DNA from: Actinernus sp. WN-2022
Lineage: Eukaryota; Cnidaria; Anthozoa; Actiniaria; Actinernidae
Direction: 5' to 3'
Assembly (NCBI GenBank): GCA_030867875.1
Contig: JAOWCC010001616.1
Coordinates: forward strand, 1-64,000
Length of the DNA stretch: 64,000 nucleotides
Part shown: one piece after another, positions 49,460-63,064 of the stretch
How the letters are laid out: each line of letters opens with the position of its first letter
Position numbering within the stretch: the stretch's first letter is position 1
The notes under the pieces: generated by a model
The model's database searches: none
What the model was told of the DNA's origin: nothing
Seen by the model: only the letters and a program-made list of their open reading frames with translations
Made by a program: the position numbers and the translations under genes

Positions 49460-52073
49460 GTATAGTGCATCGAAATCCATTACAAGCTCGAGAAATGGCG
49501 CCACATTGACATTTAGGTAACATAAGTAAGTTAATGTGTACCTGTTGTCTTCAAAAGCCAGAAAGTCACTTTTCAACTTTTTCCCCCCGATTTTTGTCAG
49601 ACCTAGCGGAAAATGCTCATTGTCACTAAGCAAATAGTCACGCCAAACTTCAGGCAAATCGGTTGTTCACGAAAAAGTTCGAAATTCCACACCCCTCCAT
49701 TCAAAACACCCCCCCCCCTCCCCCCATAAAATACCTAGAGATCAGGAACTCGTCTTTTTGCCGTTTTCTTGAAAGGGTAAATGACAGCTAAAGATTTTAT
49801 TGGCCTTTCTAGCCTATAATTTACTTGTGTTGTGTTAGATCTATCCCATAATTTCTTTATTGGAGAGCTAGAGGTTTGGGTTTGGTTAGAAAAAGGCCAT
49901 TTTCTGGTATTTGTACTCAATATACAGGTAACTTCCATCGATTAATCTTAATCTACAGGAAGAGAACGTTGTATTGCCGTATAGTGCATCGAAATCCATT
50001 ACAAGATCGAGAAATGGCGCCACATTGACATTTAGGTAACATAAGTAAGTTAATGTGTACCTGTTGTCTTCAAAAGCCAGAAAGTCACTTTTCAACTTTT
50101 TCCCCCCGATTTTTGTCAGACCTAGCGGAAAATGCTCATTGTCACTAAGCAAATCGTCACGCCAAACTTCAGGCAAATCGGTTGTTCAAGAAAAAGTTCG
50201 AAATTCCACACCCCTCCACTCAAAACACCCCCCCCCCCCCTCCCCCCATAAAATACCTAGAGATCAGGAACTCGTCTTTTTGCCGTTTTCTTGAAAGGGC
50301 AAATGACAGCTAAAGATTTTTCTGGCCTTTCTAGCCTATAATTTACTTGGGTTGTGTTAGATCTATCCCATAATTTCTTTATTAGAGAGCTAGAGGTTTG
50401 GGTTTGGTTAGAAAAAGGCGATTTTCTTGTATTTGTACTCAATATACAGGAAACTTCCATCGATTAATCTTAATCTACAGGAAGAGAACGTTGTATTGCC
50501 GTATAGTGCATCGAAATCCATTAAAAGCTCGAGAAATGGCGCCACATTGACATTTAGGTAACATAAGTAAGTTAATGTGTACCTGTTGTCTTTAAAAGCC
50601 AGAAAGTCACTTTTCAACTTTTTCCCCCCGATTTTTGTCAGACCTAGCGGAAAATGCTCATTGTCACTAAGCAAATCGTCACGCCAAACTTCAGGCAAAT
50701 CGGTTGTTCACGAAAAAGTTCGAAATTCTACACCCCTCCACTCAAAACACCCACCCCCCCCCCTCCCCCCATAAAATACCTAGAGATCAGGAACTCGTCT
50801 TTTTGCCGTTTTCTTGAAAGGGCAAATGACAGCTAAAGATTTTTCTGGCCTTTCTAGCCTATAATTTACTTGTGTTGTGTTAGATCTATCCCATAATTTC
50901 TTTATTGGAGAGCTAGAGGTTTGGGTTTGGTTAGAAAAAGGCCATTTTCTGGTATTTGTACTCAATATACAGGAAACTTCCATCGATTAATCTTAATCTA
51001 CAGGAAGAGAACGTTGTATTGCCGTATAGTGCATCGAAATCCATTACAAGCTCGAGAAATGGCGCCACATTGACATTTAGGTAACATAAGTAAGTTAATG
51101 TGTACCTGTTGTCTTCAAAAGCCAGAAAGTCACTTTTCAACTTTTTCCCCCCGATTTTTGTCAGACCTAGCGGAAAATGCTCATTGTCACTAAGCAAATC
51201 GTCACGCCAAACTTCAGGCAAATCGGTTGTTCACGAAAAAGTTCGAAATTCCACACCCCTCCACTCAAAACACCCCCCCCCCCCCTCCCCCCATAAAATA
51301 CCTAGAGATCAGGAACTCGTCTTTTTGCCGTTTTCTTGAAAGGGCAAATGACAGCTAAATATTTTTCTGGCCTTTCTAGCCTATAATTTACTTGTGTTGT
51401 GTTAGATCTATCCCATAATTTCTTTATTGGAGAGCTAGAGGTTTGGGTTTGGTTAGAAAAAGGCCATTTTCTGGTATTTGTACTCAATATACAGGAAACG
51501 TCCATCGATTAATCTTAATCTACAGGAAGAGAACGTTGTATTGCCGTATTGTGTATCGAAATCCATTAAAAGCTCGAGAAATGGCGCCACATTGACATTT
51601 AGGTAACATAAGTAAGTTAATGTGTACCTGTTGTCTTTAAAAGCCAGAAAGTCACTTTTCAATTTTTTTTCCCCGATTTTTGTCAGACCTAGCGGAAAAT
51701 GCTCATTGTCACTAAGCAAATCGTCACGCCAAACTTCAGGCAAATCGGTTGTTCACGAAAAAGTTCGAAAATCTACACCCCTCCACTCAAAACACCCTCC
51801 CCCCTCCTCCCCCCATAAAATACCTAGAGATCAGGAACTCGTCTTTTTGCCGTTTTCTTGAAAGGGCAAATGACAGCTAAAGATTTTTCTGGCCTTTCTA
51901 GCCTATAATTTACTTGTGTTGTGTTAGATCTATCCCATAATTTCTTTATTGGAGAGCTAGAGGTTTGGGTTTGGTTAGACAAAGGCCATTTTCTGGTATT
52001 TGTACTCAATATACAGGAAACTTCCATCGATTAATCTTAATCTACAGGAAGAGAACGTTGTATTGCCGTATAG

Positions 52074-52462
52074 ACCCTATGCATAAAGCTGGAACCTAAT
52101 TTACGTAAATTCAGAATTTTAACATTTGAAGAAAAATTGACACTGTATCCTGAAAGAGCAAGTACAAGTTATTCATCATGTGCAATTTAATAGTTTTATA
52201 ACAAATTTCTCCAAAGTTATTACCATTTACCGCTCAGGAAAAACATGAAAGCGAGGCTGGTAGGGCCTGGCTGACTATTTTCATACAAATCTCTCTTATT
52301 TCAAAAGTTTATTACTCTGTAGCAATGTAACTTATGACACTCAAATTTCACAGGATTACTTATTTTTGCATGTTCTTTTACGTGACAATGTTGGTTTTCA
52401 CAAATATTTATTGCTGACTGGAGAAATCCCGTTGTAATGAAAATGTCCTTTATGCATAGGGT
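52074..52462. mobile_element. 389-bp MITE-like element, copy 5
   Basis: The block B counterpart of copy 2 (offset 13810 bp). Confidence 0.88.
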
Positions 52463-54554
52463 GTATAGTGCATCGAAATCCATTACAAGCTCGAGAAATG
52501 GCGCCACATTGACATTTAGGTAACATAAGTAAGTTAATGTGTACCTGTTGTCTTCAAAAGCCAGAACGTCACTTTTCAACTTTTCCCCCCCGATTTTTGT
52601 CAGACCTAGCGGAAAATGCTCATTGTCACTAAGCAAATAGTCACGCCAAACTTCAGGCAAATCGGTTGTTCACGAAAAAGTTCGAAATTCCACACCCCTC
52701 CATTCAAAACACCCCCCCCCCCTCCCCCCATAAAATACCTAGAGATCAGGAACTCGTCTTTTTGCCGTTTTCTTTAAAGGGTAAATGACAGCTAAAGATT
52801 TTTCTGGCCTTTCTAGCCTATAATTTACTTGTGTTGTGTTAGATCTATCCCATAATTTCTTTATTGGAGAGCTAGAGGTTTGGGTTTGGTTAGAAAAAGG
52901 CCATTTTCTGGTATTTGTACTCAATATACAGGTAACTTCCATCGATTAATCTTAATCTACAGGAAGAGAACGTTGTATTGCCGTATAGTGCATCGAAATC
53001 CATTACAAGATCGAGAAATGGCGCCACATTGACATTTAGGTAACATAAGTAAGTTAATGTGTACCTGTTGTCTTCAAAAGCCAGAAAGTCACTTTTCAAC
53101 TTTTTCCCCCCGATTTTTGTCAGACCTAGCGGAAAATGCCCATTGTCACTAAGCAAATCGTCACGCCAAACTTCAGGCAAATCGGTTGTTCACGAAAAAG
53201 TTCGAAATTCTACACCCCTCCACTCAAAACACCCACCCCCCCCCCTCCCCCCATAAAATACCTAGAGATCAGGAACTCGTCTTTTTGCCGTTTTCTTGAC
53301 AGGGCAAATGACAGCTAAAGATTTTTCTGGCCTTTCTAGCCTATAATTTACTTGTGTTGTGTTAGATCTATCCCATAATTTCTTTATTGGAGAGCTAGAG
53401 GTTTGGGTTTGGTTAGAAAAAGGCCATTTTCTGGTATTTGTACTCAATATACAGGAAACTTCCATCGATTAATCTTAATCTACAGGAAGAGAACGTTGTA
53501 TTGCCGTATAGTGCATCGAAATCCATTACAAGCTCGAGAAATGGCGCCACATTGACATTTAGGTAACATAAGTAAGTTAATGTGTACCTGTTGTCTTCAA
53601 AAGCCAGAAAGTCACTTTTCAACTTTTTCCCCCCGATTTTTGTCAGACCTAGCGGAAAATGCTCATTGTCACTAAGCAAATCGTCACGCCAAACTTCAGG
53701 CAAATCGGTTGTTCACGAAAAAGTTCGAAATTCCACACCCCTCCACTCAAAACACCCCCCCCCCCCTCCCCCCATAAAATACCTAGAGATCAGGAACTCG
53801 TCTTTTTGCCGTTTTCTTGAAAGGGCAAATGACAGCTAAATATTTTTCTGGCCTTTCTAGCCTATAATTTACTTGTGTTGTGTTAGATCTATCCCATAAT
53901 TTCTTTATTGGAGAGCTAGAGGTTTGGGTTTGGTTAGAAAAAGGCCATTTTCTGGTATTTGTACTCAATATACAGGAAACGTCCATCGATTAATCTTAAT
54001 CTACAGGAAGAGAACGTTGTATTGCCGTATTGTGTATCGAAATCCATTAAAAGCTCGAGAAATGGCGCCACATTGACATTTAGGTAACATAAGTAAGTTA
54101 ATGTGTACCTGTTGTCTTTAAAAGCCAGAAAGTCACTTTTCAATTTTTTTTCCCCGATTTTTGTCAGACCTAGCGGAAAATGCTCATTGTCACTAAGCAA
54201 ATCGTCACGCCAAACTTCAGGCAAATCGGTTGTTCACGAAAAAGTTCGAAAATCTACACCCCTCCACTCAAAACACCCTCCCCCCTCCTCCCCCCATAAA
54301 ATACCTAGAGATCAGGAACTCGTCTTTTTGCCGTTTTCTTGAAAGGGCAAATGACAGCTAAAGATTTTTCTGGCCTTTCTAGCCTATAATTTACTTGTGT
54401 TGTGTTAGATCTATCCCATAATTTCTTTATTGGAGAGCTAGAGGTTTGGGTTTGGTTAGACAAAGGCCATTTTCTGGTATTTGTACTCAATATACAGGAA
54501 ACTTCCATCGATTAATCTTAATCTACAGGAAGAGAACGTTGTATTGCCGTATAG

Positions 54555-54943
54555 ACCCTATGCATAAAGCTGGAACCTAATTTACGTAAATTCAGAATTT
54601 TAACATTTGAAGAAAAATTGACACTGTATCCTGAAAGAGCAAGTACAAGTTATTCATCATGTGCAATTTAATAGTTTTATAACAAATTTCTCCAAAGTTA
54701 TTACCATTTACCGCTCAGGAAAAACATGAAAGCGAGGCTGGTAGGGCCTGGCTGACTATTTTCATACAAATCTCTCTTATTTCAAAAGTTTATTACTCTG
54801 TAGCAATGTAACTTATGACACTCAAATTTCACAGGATTACTTATTTTTGCATGTTCTTTTACGTGACAATGTTGGTTTTCACAAATATTTATTGCTGACT
54901 GGAGAAATCCCGTTGTAATGAAAATGTCCTTTATGCATAGGGT
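54555..54943. mobile_element. 389-bp MITE-like element, copy 6
   Basis: The block B counterpart of copy 3 (offset 13804 bp), and 2481 bp downstream of copy 5. Confidence 0.88.
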
Positions 54944-56759
54944 GTATAGTGCATCGAAATCCATTACAAGCTCGAGAAATGGCGCCACATTGACATTTAG
55001 GTAACATAAGTAAGTTAATGTGTACCTGTTGTCTTCAAAAGCCAGAACGTCACTTTTCAACTTTTCCCCCCCGATTTTTGTCAGACCTAGCGGAAAATGC
55101 TCATTGTCACTAAGCAAATAGTCACGCCAAACTTCAGGCAAATCGGTTGTTCACGAAAAAGTTCGAAATTCCACACCCCTCCATTCAAAACACCCCCCCC
55201 CCCCTCCCCCCATAAAATACCTAGAGATCAGGAACTCGTCTTTTTGCCGTTTTCTTTAAAGGGTAAATGACAGCTAAAGATTTTTCTGGCCTTTCTAGCC
55301 TATAATTTACTTGTGTTGTGTTAGATCTATCCCATAATTTCTTTATTGGAGAGCTAGAGGTTTGGGTTTGGTTAGAAAAAGGCCATTTTCTGGTATTTGT
55401 ACTCAATATACAGGTAACTTCCATCGATTAATCTTAATCTACAGGAAGAGAACGTTGTATTGCCGTATAGTGCATCGAAATCCATTACAAGATCGAGAAA
55501 TGGCGCCACATTGACATTTAGGTAACATAAGTAAGTTAATGTGTACCTGTTGTCTTCAAAAGCCAGAAAGTCACTTTTCAACTTTTTCCCCCCGATTTTT
55601 GTCAGACCTAGCGGAAAATGCTCATTGTCACTAAGCAAATCGTCACGCCAAACTTCAGGCAAATCGGTTGTTCACGAAAAAGTTCGAAATTCCACACCCC
55701 TCCACTCAAAACACCCCCCCCCCCTCCCCCCATAAAATACCTAGAGATCAGGAACTCGTCTTTTTGCCGTTTTCTTGAAAGGGCAAATGACAGCTAAAGA
55801 TTTTTCTGGCCTTTCTAGCCTGTAATTTACTTGTGTTGTGTTAGATCTATCCCATAATTTCTTTATTGGAGAGCTAGAGGTTTGGGTTTGGTTAGAAAAA
55901 GGCCATTTTCTGGTATTTGTACTCAATATACAGGAAACGTCCATCGATTAATCTTAATCTACAGGAAGAGAACGTTGTATTGCCGTATTGTGTATCGAAA
56001 TCCATTAAAAGCTCGAGAAATGGCGCCACATTGACATTTAGGTAACATAAGTAAGTTAATGTGTACCTGTTGTCTTTAAAAGCCAGAAAGTCACTTTTCA
56101 ACTTTTTTCCCCGATTTTTGTCAGACCTAGCGGAAAATGCTCATTGTCACTAAGCAAATCGTCACGCCAAACTTCAGGCAAATCGGTTGTTCACGAAAAA
56201 GTTCGAAATTCTACACCCCTCCACTCAAAACACCCTCCCCCCCTCCTCCCCCCATAAAATACCTAGAGATCAGGAACTCGTCTTTTTGCCGTTTTCTTGA
56301 AAGGGCAAATGACAGCTAAAGATTTTTCTGGCCTTTCTAGCCTATAATTTACTTGTGTTGTGTTAGATCTATCCCATAATTTCTTTATTGGAGAGCTAGA
56401 GGTTTGGGTTTGGTTAGAAAAAGGCCATTTTCTGGTATTTGTACTCAACATACAGGAAACTTCCATCGATTAATCTTAATCTACAGGAAGAGAACGTTGT
56501 ATTGCCGTATAGTGCATCGAAATCCATTAAAAGCTCGAGAAATGGCGCCACATTGACATTTAAGTAACATAAGTAAGTTAATGTGTACCTGTTGTCTTTA
56601 AAAGCCCGAAAGTCACTTTTCAACTTTTTTCCCCCGATTTTTGTCAGACCTAGCGGAAAATGCTCATTGTCACTAAACAAATCGTCACGCCAAACTTCAG
56701 GCAAATCGGTTGTTCACGAAAAAGTTCGAAATTCCACACCCCTCCACTCAAAACACCCT

Positions 56760-56784
56760 CCCCCCCCCCCCCCCCCCCCCCCCC
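56760..56784. other. Longest C run in the array (25 C)
   Basis: An uninterrupted run of 25 C precedes the usual T-C6 end of this monomer, against 7-14 in most monomers. Either replication slippage or a homopolymer calling error could explain it. Confidence 0.85.
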
Positions 56785-59700
56785 TCCCCCCATAAAATAC
56801 CTAGAGATCAGGAACTCGTCTTTTTGCCGTTTTCTTGAAAGGGCAAATGACAGCTAAAGATTTTTCTGGCCTTTCTAGCCTATAATTTACTTGTGTTGTG
56901 TTAGATCTATCCCATAATTTCTTTATTGGAGAGCTAGAGGTTTGGGTTTGGTTAGAAAAAGGCCATTTTCTGGTATTTGTACTCAATATACAGGAAACTT
57001 CCATCGATTAATCTTAATCTACAGGAAGAGAACGTTGTATTGCCGTATAGTGCATCGAAATCCATTACAAGCTCGAGAAATGGCGCCACATTGACATTTA
57101 GGTAACATAAGTAAGTTAATGTGTACCTGTTGTCTTTAAAAGCCAGAAAGTCACTTTCCAACATTTTTTCCCGGATTTTTGTCAGACCTAGCGGAAAATG
57201 CTCATTGTCACTAAGCAAATCGTCACGCCAAACTTCAGGCAAATCGGTTGTTCACGAAAAAGTTCGAAATTCTACACCCCTCCACTCAAAACACCCTCCC
57301 CCCCCCCCTCCCCCCATAAAATACCTAGAGATCAGGAACTCGTCTTTTTGCCGTTTTCTTGAAAGGGCAAATGACAGCTACAGATTTTTCTGGCCTTTCT
57401 AGCCTATAATTTACTTGTGTTGTGTTAGATCTATCCCATAATTTCTTTATTGGAGAGCTAGAGGTTTGGGTTTGGTTAGAAAAAGGCCATTTTCTGGTAT
57501 TTGTACTCAATATACAGGAAACTTCCCTCGATTAATCTTAATCTACAGGAATAGAACGTTGTATTGCCGTATAGTGCATCGAAATCCATTACAAGCTCGA
57601 GAAATGGCGCCACATTGACATTTAGGTAACATAAGTAAGTTAATGTGTACCTGTTGTCTTCAAAAGCCAGAAAGTCACTTTTCAACTTTTTTCCCCCGAT
57701 TTTTGTCAGACCTAGCGGAAAATGCTCATTGTCACTAAGCAAATCGTCACGCCAAACTTCAGGCAAATCGGTTGTTCACGAAAAAGTTCGAAATTCCACA
57801 CCCCTCCACTCAAAACACCCTCCGCCCCCCCTCCTCCCCCCATAAAATACCTAGAGATCAGGAACTCGTCTTTTTGCCGTTTTCTTGAAAGGGCAAATGA
57901 CAGCTAAAGATTTTTCTGGCCTTTCTAGCCTATAATTTACTTGTGTTGTGTTAGATCTATCCCATAATTTCTTTATTGGAGAGCTAGAGGTTTGGGTTTG
58001 GTTAGAAAAAGGCCATTTTCTGGTATTTGTACTCAATATACAGGAAACGTCCATCGATTAATCTTAATCTACAGGAAGAGAACGTTGTATTGCCGTATTG
58101 TGTATCGAAATCCATTAAAAGCTCGAGAAATGGCGCCACATTGACATTTAGGTAACATAAGTAAGTTAATGTGTACCTGTTGTCTTTAAAAGCCAGAAAG
58201 TCACTTTTCAACTTTTTTCCCCCGATTTTTGTCAGACCTAGCGGAAAATGCTCATTGTCACTAAGCAAATCGTCACGCCAAACTTCAGGCTAATCGGTTG
58301 TTCACGAAAAAGTTCGAAATTCTACACCCCTCCACTCAAAACACCCTCCCCCCCCCCTCCTCCCCCCATAAAATACCTAGAGATCAGGAACTCGTCTTTT
58401 TGCCGTTTTCTTGAAAGGGCAAATGACAGCTAAAGATTTTTCTGGCCTTTCTAGCCTATAATTTACTTGTGTTGTGTTAGATCTATCCCATAATTTCTTT
58501 ATTGGAGAGCTAGAGATTTGGGTTTGGTTAGAAAAAGGCCATTTTCTGGTATTTGTACTCAATATACAGGAAACGTCCATCGATTAATCTTAATCTATAG
58601 GAAGAGAACGTTGTATTGCCGTATTGTGTATCGAAATCCATTAAAAGCTCGAGAAATGGCGCCACATTGACATTTAGGTAACATAAGTAAGTTAATGTGT
58701 ACCTGTTGTCTTTAAAAGCCAGAAAGTCACTTTCAACTTTTTTTCCCCGATTTTTGTCAGACCTAGCGGAAAATGCTCATTGTCACTAAGCAAATCGTCA
58801 CGCCAAAGTTCAGGCAAATCGGTTGTTCACGAAAAAGTTCGAAATTCTACACCCCTCCACTCAAAACACCCTCCCCCCCCTCCTCCCCCCATAAAATACC
58901 TAGAGATCAGGAACTCGTCTTTTTGCCGTTTTCTTGAAAGGGCAAATGAGAGCTAAAGATTTTTCTGGCCTTTCTAGCCTATAATTTACTTGTGTTGTGT
59001 TAGATCTATCCCATAATTTCTTTATTGGAGAGCTAGAGGTTTGGGTTTGGTTAGAAAAAGGCCATGTTCTGGTATTTGTACTCAATATACAGGAAACTTC
59101 CATCGATTAATCTTAATCTACAGGAAGAGAACGTTGTATTGCCGTATAGTGCATCGAAATCCATTAAAAGCTCGAGAAATGGCGCCACATTGACATTTAG
59201 GTAACATAAGTAAGTTAATGTGTACCTGTTGTCTTCAAAAGCCAGAAAGTCACTTTTCAACTTTTTCCCCCCGATTTTTGTCAGACCTAGCGGAAAATGC
59301 TCATTGTCACTAAGCAAATAGTCACGCCAAACTTCAGGCAAATCGGTTGTTCACGAAAAAGTTCGAAATTCCACACCCCTCCATTCAAAACACCCCCCCC
59401 CCCCTCCCCCCATAAAATACCTAGAGATCAGGAACTCGTCTTTTTGCCGTTTTCTTGAAAGGGTAAATGACAGCTAAAGATTTTTCTGGCCTTTCTAGCC
59501 TATAATTTACTTGTGTTGTGTTAGATCTATCCCATAATTTCTTTATTGGAGAGCTAGAGGTTTGGGTTTGGTTAGAAAAAGGCCATTTTCTGGTATTTGT
59601 ACTCAATATACAGGTAACTTCCATCGATTAATCTTAATCTACAGGAAGAGAACGTTGTATTGCCGTATAGTGCATCGAAATCCATTACAAGATCGAGAAA

Positions 59701-61234
59701 TGGCGCCACATTGACATTTAGGTAACATAAGTAAGTTAATGTGTACCTGTTGTCTTCAAAAGCCAGAAAGTCACTTTTCAACTTTTCCCCCCCGATTTTT
59801 GTCAGACCTAGCGGAAAATGCTCATTGTCACTAAGCAAATCGTCACGCCAAACTTCAGGCAAATCGGTTGTTCACGAAAAAGTTCGAAATTCCACACCCC
59901 TCCACTCAAAACACCCCCCCCCCCCTCCCCCCATAAAATACCTAGAGATCAGGAACTCGTCTTTTTGCCGTTTTCTTGAAAGGGCAAATGACAGCTAAAG
60001 ATTTTTCTGGCCTTTCTAGCCTATAATTTACTTGTGTTGTGTTAGATCTATCCCATAATTTCTTTATTGGAGAGCTAGAGGTTTGGGTTTGGTTAGAAAA
60101 AGGCCATTTTCTGGTATTTGTACTCAATATACAGGAAACTTCCATCGATTAATCTTAATCTACAGGAAGAGAACGTTGTATTGCCGTATAGTGCATCGAA
60201 ATCCATTACAAGCTCGAGAAATGGCGCCACATTGATATTTAGGTAACATAAGTAAGTTAATGTGTACCTGTTGTCTTCAAAAGCCAGAAAGTCACTTTTC
60301 AACTTTTTCCCCCCGATTTTTGTCAGACCTAGCGGAAAATGCTCATTGTCACTAAGCAAATCGTCACGCCAAACTTCAGGCAAATCGGTTGTTCACGAAA
60401 AAGTTCGAAATTCCACACCCCTCCACTCAAAACACCCCCCCCCCCTCCCCCCATAAAATACCTAGAGATCAGGAACTCGTCTTTTTGCCGTTTTCTTGAA
60501 AGGGCAAATGACAGCTAAATATTTTTCTGGCCTTTCTAGCCTATAATTTACTTGTGTTGTGTTAGATCTATCCCATAATTTCTTTATTGGAGAGCTAGAG
60601 GTTTGGGTTTGGTTAGAAAAAGGCCATTTTCTGGTATTTGTACTCAATATACAGGAAACGTCCATCGATTAATCTTAATCTACAGGAAGAGAACGTTGTA
60701 TTGCCGTATTGTGTATCGAAATCCATTAAAAGCTCGAGAAATGGCGCCACATTGACATTTAGGTAACATAAGTAAGTTAATGTGTACCTGTTGTCTTTAA
60801 AAGCCAGAAAGTCACTTTTCAATTTTTTTTCCCCGATTTTTGTCAGACCTAGCGGAAAATGCTCATTGTCACTAAGCAAATCGTCACGCCAAACTTCAGG
60901 CAAATCGGTTGTTCACGAAAAAGTTCGAAAATCTACACCCCTCCACTCAAAACACCCTCCCCCCCTCCTCCCCCCATAAAATACCTAGAGATCAGGAACT
61001 CGTCTTTTTGCCGTTTTCTTGAAAGGGCAAATGACAGCTAAAGATTTTTCTGGCCTTTCTAGCCTATAATTTACTTGTGTTGTGTTAGATCTATCCCATA
61101 ATTTCTTTATTGGAGAGCTAGAGGTTTGGGTTTGGTTAGACAAAGGCCATTTTCTGGTATTTGTACTCAATATACAGGAAACTTCCATCGATTAATCTTA
61201 ATCTACAGGAAGAGAACGTTGTATTGCCGTATAG

Positions 61235-61623
61235 ACCCTATGCATAAAGCTGGAACCTAATTTACGTAAATTCAGAATTTTAACATTTGAAGAAAAATTG
61301 ACACTGTATCCTGAAAGAGCAAGTACAAGTTATTCATCATGTGCAATTTAATAGTTTTATAACAAATTTCTCCAAAGTTATTACCATTTACCGCTCAGGA
61401 AAAACATGAAAGCGAGGCTGGTAGGGCCTGGCTGACTATTTTCATACAAATCTCTCTTATTTCAAAAGTTTATTACTCTGTAGCAATGTAACTTATGACA
61501 CTCAAATTTCACAGGATTACTTATTTTTGCATGTTCTTTTACGTGACAATGTTGGTTTTCACAAATATTTATTGCTGACTGGAGAAATCCCGTTGTAATG
61601 AAAATGTCCTTTATGCATAGGGT
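61235..61623. mobile_element. 389-bp MITE-like element, copy 7
   Basis: Lies in the first copy of the 1441-bp repeat. Ends, length and GTATAG flanks are unchanged. Confidence 0.88.
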
Positions 61624-62675
61624 GTATAGTGCATCGAAATCCATTACAAGCTCGAGAAATGGCGCCACATTGACATTTAGGTAACATAAGTAAGTTAATG
61701 TGTACCTGTTGTCTTCAAAAGCCAGAACGTCACTTTTCAACTTTTTTCCCCCGATTTTTGTCAGACCTAGCGGAAAATGCTCATTGTCACTAAGCAAATA
61801 GTCACGCCAAACTTCAGGCAAATCGGTTGTTCACGAAAAAGTTCGAAATTCCACACCCCTCCATTCAAAACACCCCCCCCCCCCCCTCCCCCCATAAAAT
61901 ACCTAGAGATCAGGAACTCGTCTTTTTGCCGTTTTCTTGAAAGGGCAAATGACAGCTAAATATTTTTCTGGCCTTTCTAGCCTATAATTTACTTGTGTTG
62001 TGTTAGATCTATCCCATAATTTCTTTATTGGAGAGCTAGAGGTTTGGGTTTGGTTAGAAAAAGGCCATTTTCTGGTATTTGTACTCAATATACAGGAAAC
62101 GTCCATCGATTAATCTTAATCTACAGGAAGAGAACGTTGTATTGCCGTATTGTGTATCGAAATCCATTAAAAGCTCGAGAAATGGCGCCACATTGACATT
62201 TAGGTAACATAAGTAAGTTAATGTGTACCTGTTGTCTTTAAAAGCCAGAAAGTCACTTTTCAATTTTTTTTCCCCGATTTTTGTCAGACCTAGCGGAAAA
62301 TGCTCATTGTCACTAAGCAAATCGTCACGCCAAACTTCAGGCAAATCGGTTGTTCACGAAAAAGTTCGAAAATCTACACCCCTCCACTCAAAACACCCTC
62401 CCCCCCTCCTCCCCCCATAAAATACCTAGAGATCAGGAACTCGTCTTTTTGCCGTTTTCTTGAAAGGGCAAATGACAGCTAAAGATTTTTCTGGCCTTTC
62501 TAGCCTATAATTTACTTGTGTTGTGTTAGATCTATCCCATAATTTCTTTATTGGAGAGCTAGAGGTTTGGGTTTGGTTAGACAAAGGCCATTTTCTGGTA
62601 TTTGTACTCAATATACAGGAAACTTCCATCGATTAATCTTAATCTACAGGAAGAGAACGTTGTATTGCCGTATAG

Positions 62676-63064
62676 ACCCTATGCATAAAGCTGGAACCTA
62701 ATTTACGTAAATTCAGAATTTTAACATTTGAAGAAAAATTGACACTGTATCCTGAAAGAGCAAGTACAAGTTATTCATCATGTGCAATTTAATAGTTTTA
62801 TAACAAATTTCTCCAAAGTTATTACCATTTACCGCTCAGGAAAAACATGAAAGCGAGGCTGGTAGGGCCTGGCTGACTATTTTCATACAAATCTCTCTTA
62901 TTTCAAAAGTTTATTACTCTGTAGCAATGTAACTTATGACACTCAAATTTCACAGGATTACTTATTTTTGCATGTTCTTTTACGTGACAATGTTGGTTTT
63001 CACAAATATTTATTGCTGACTGGAGAAATCCCGTTGTAATGAAAATGTCCTTTATGCATAGGGT
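62676..63064. mobile_element. 389-bp MITE-like element, copy 8
   Basis: Lies in the second copy of the 1441-bp repeat, 1441 bp after copy 7. Confidence 0.88.

Larger units (their letters stand above)
41943..55740. repeat. 24-monomer higher-order repeat block B (13.8 kb)
   Basis: Second copy of block A, with 24 landmarks in the same order (41943 matches 28127, 55221 matches 41418). Differences are mostly C-tract lengths (for example 17 Cs at 44010-44026 versus 20 in block A) and rare substitutions such as agatCtatcc here versus agatTtatcc at 40085. A run of one-base indels separates the two at 34.5-37.2 kb. Confidence 0.88.
51302..55740. repeat. 2481-bp higher-order repeat nested in block B (1.8 copies)
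   Basis: Monomers 51302, 51824 with MITE, 52739 and 53262 recur as 53783, 54305 with MITE, and 55221. It mirrors the nested repeat of block A, so the nesting predates the block duplication. Confidence 0.85.
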
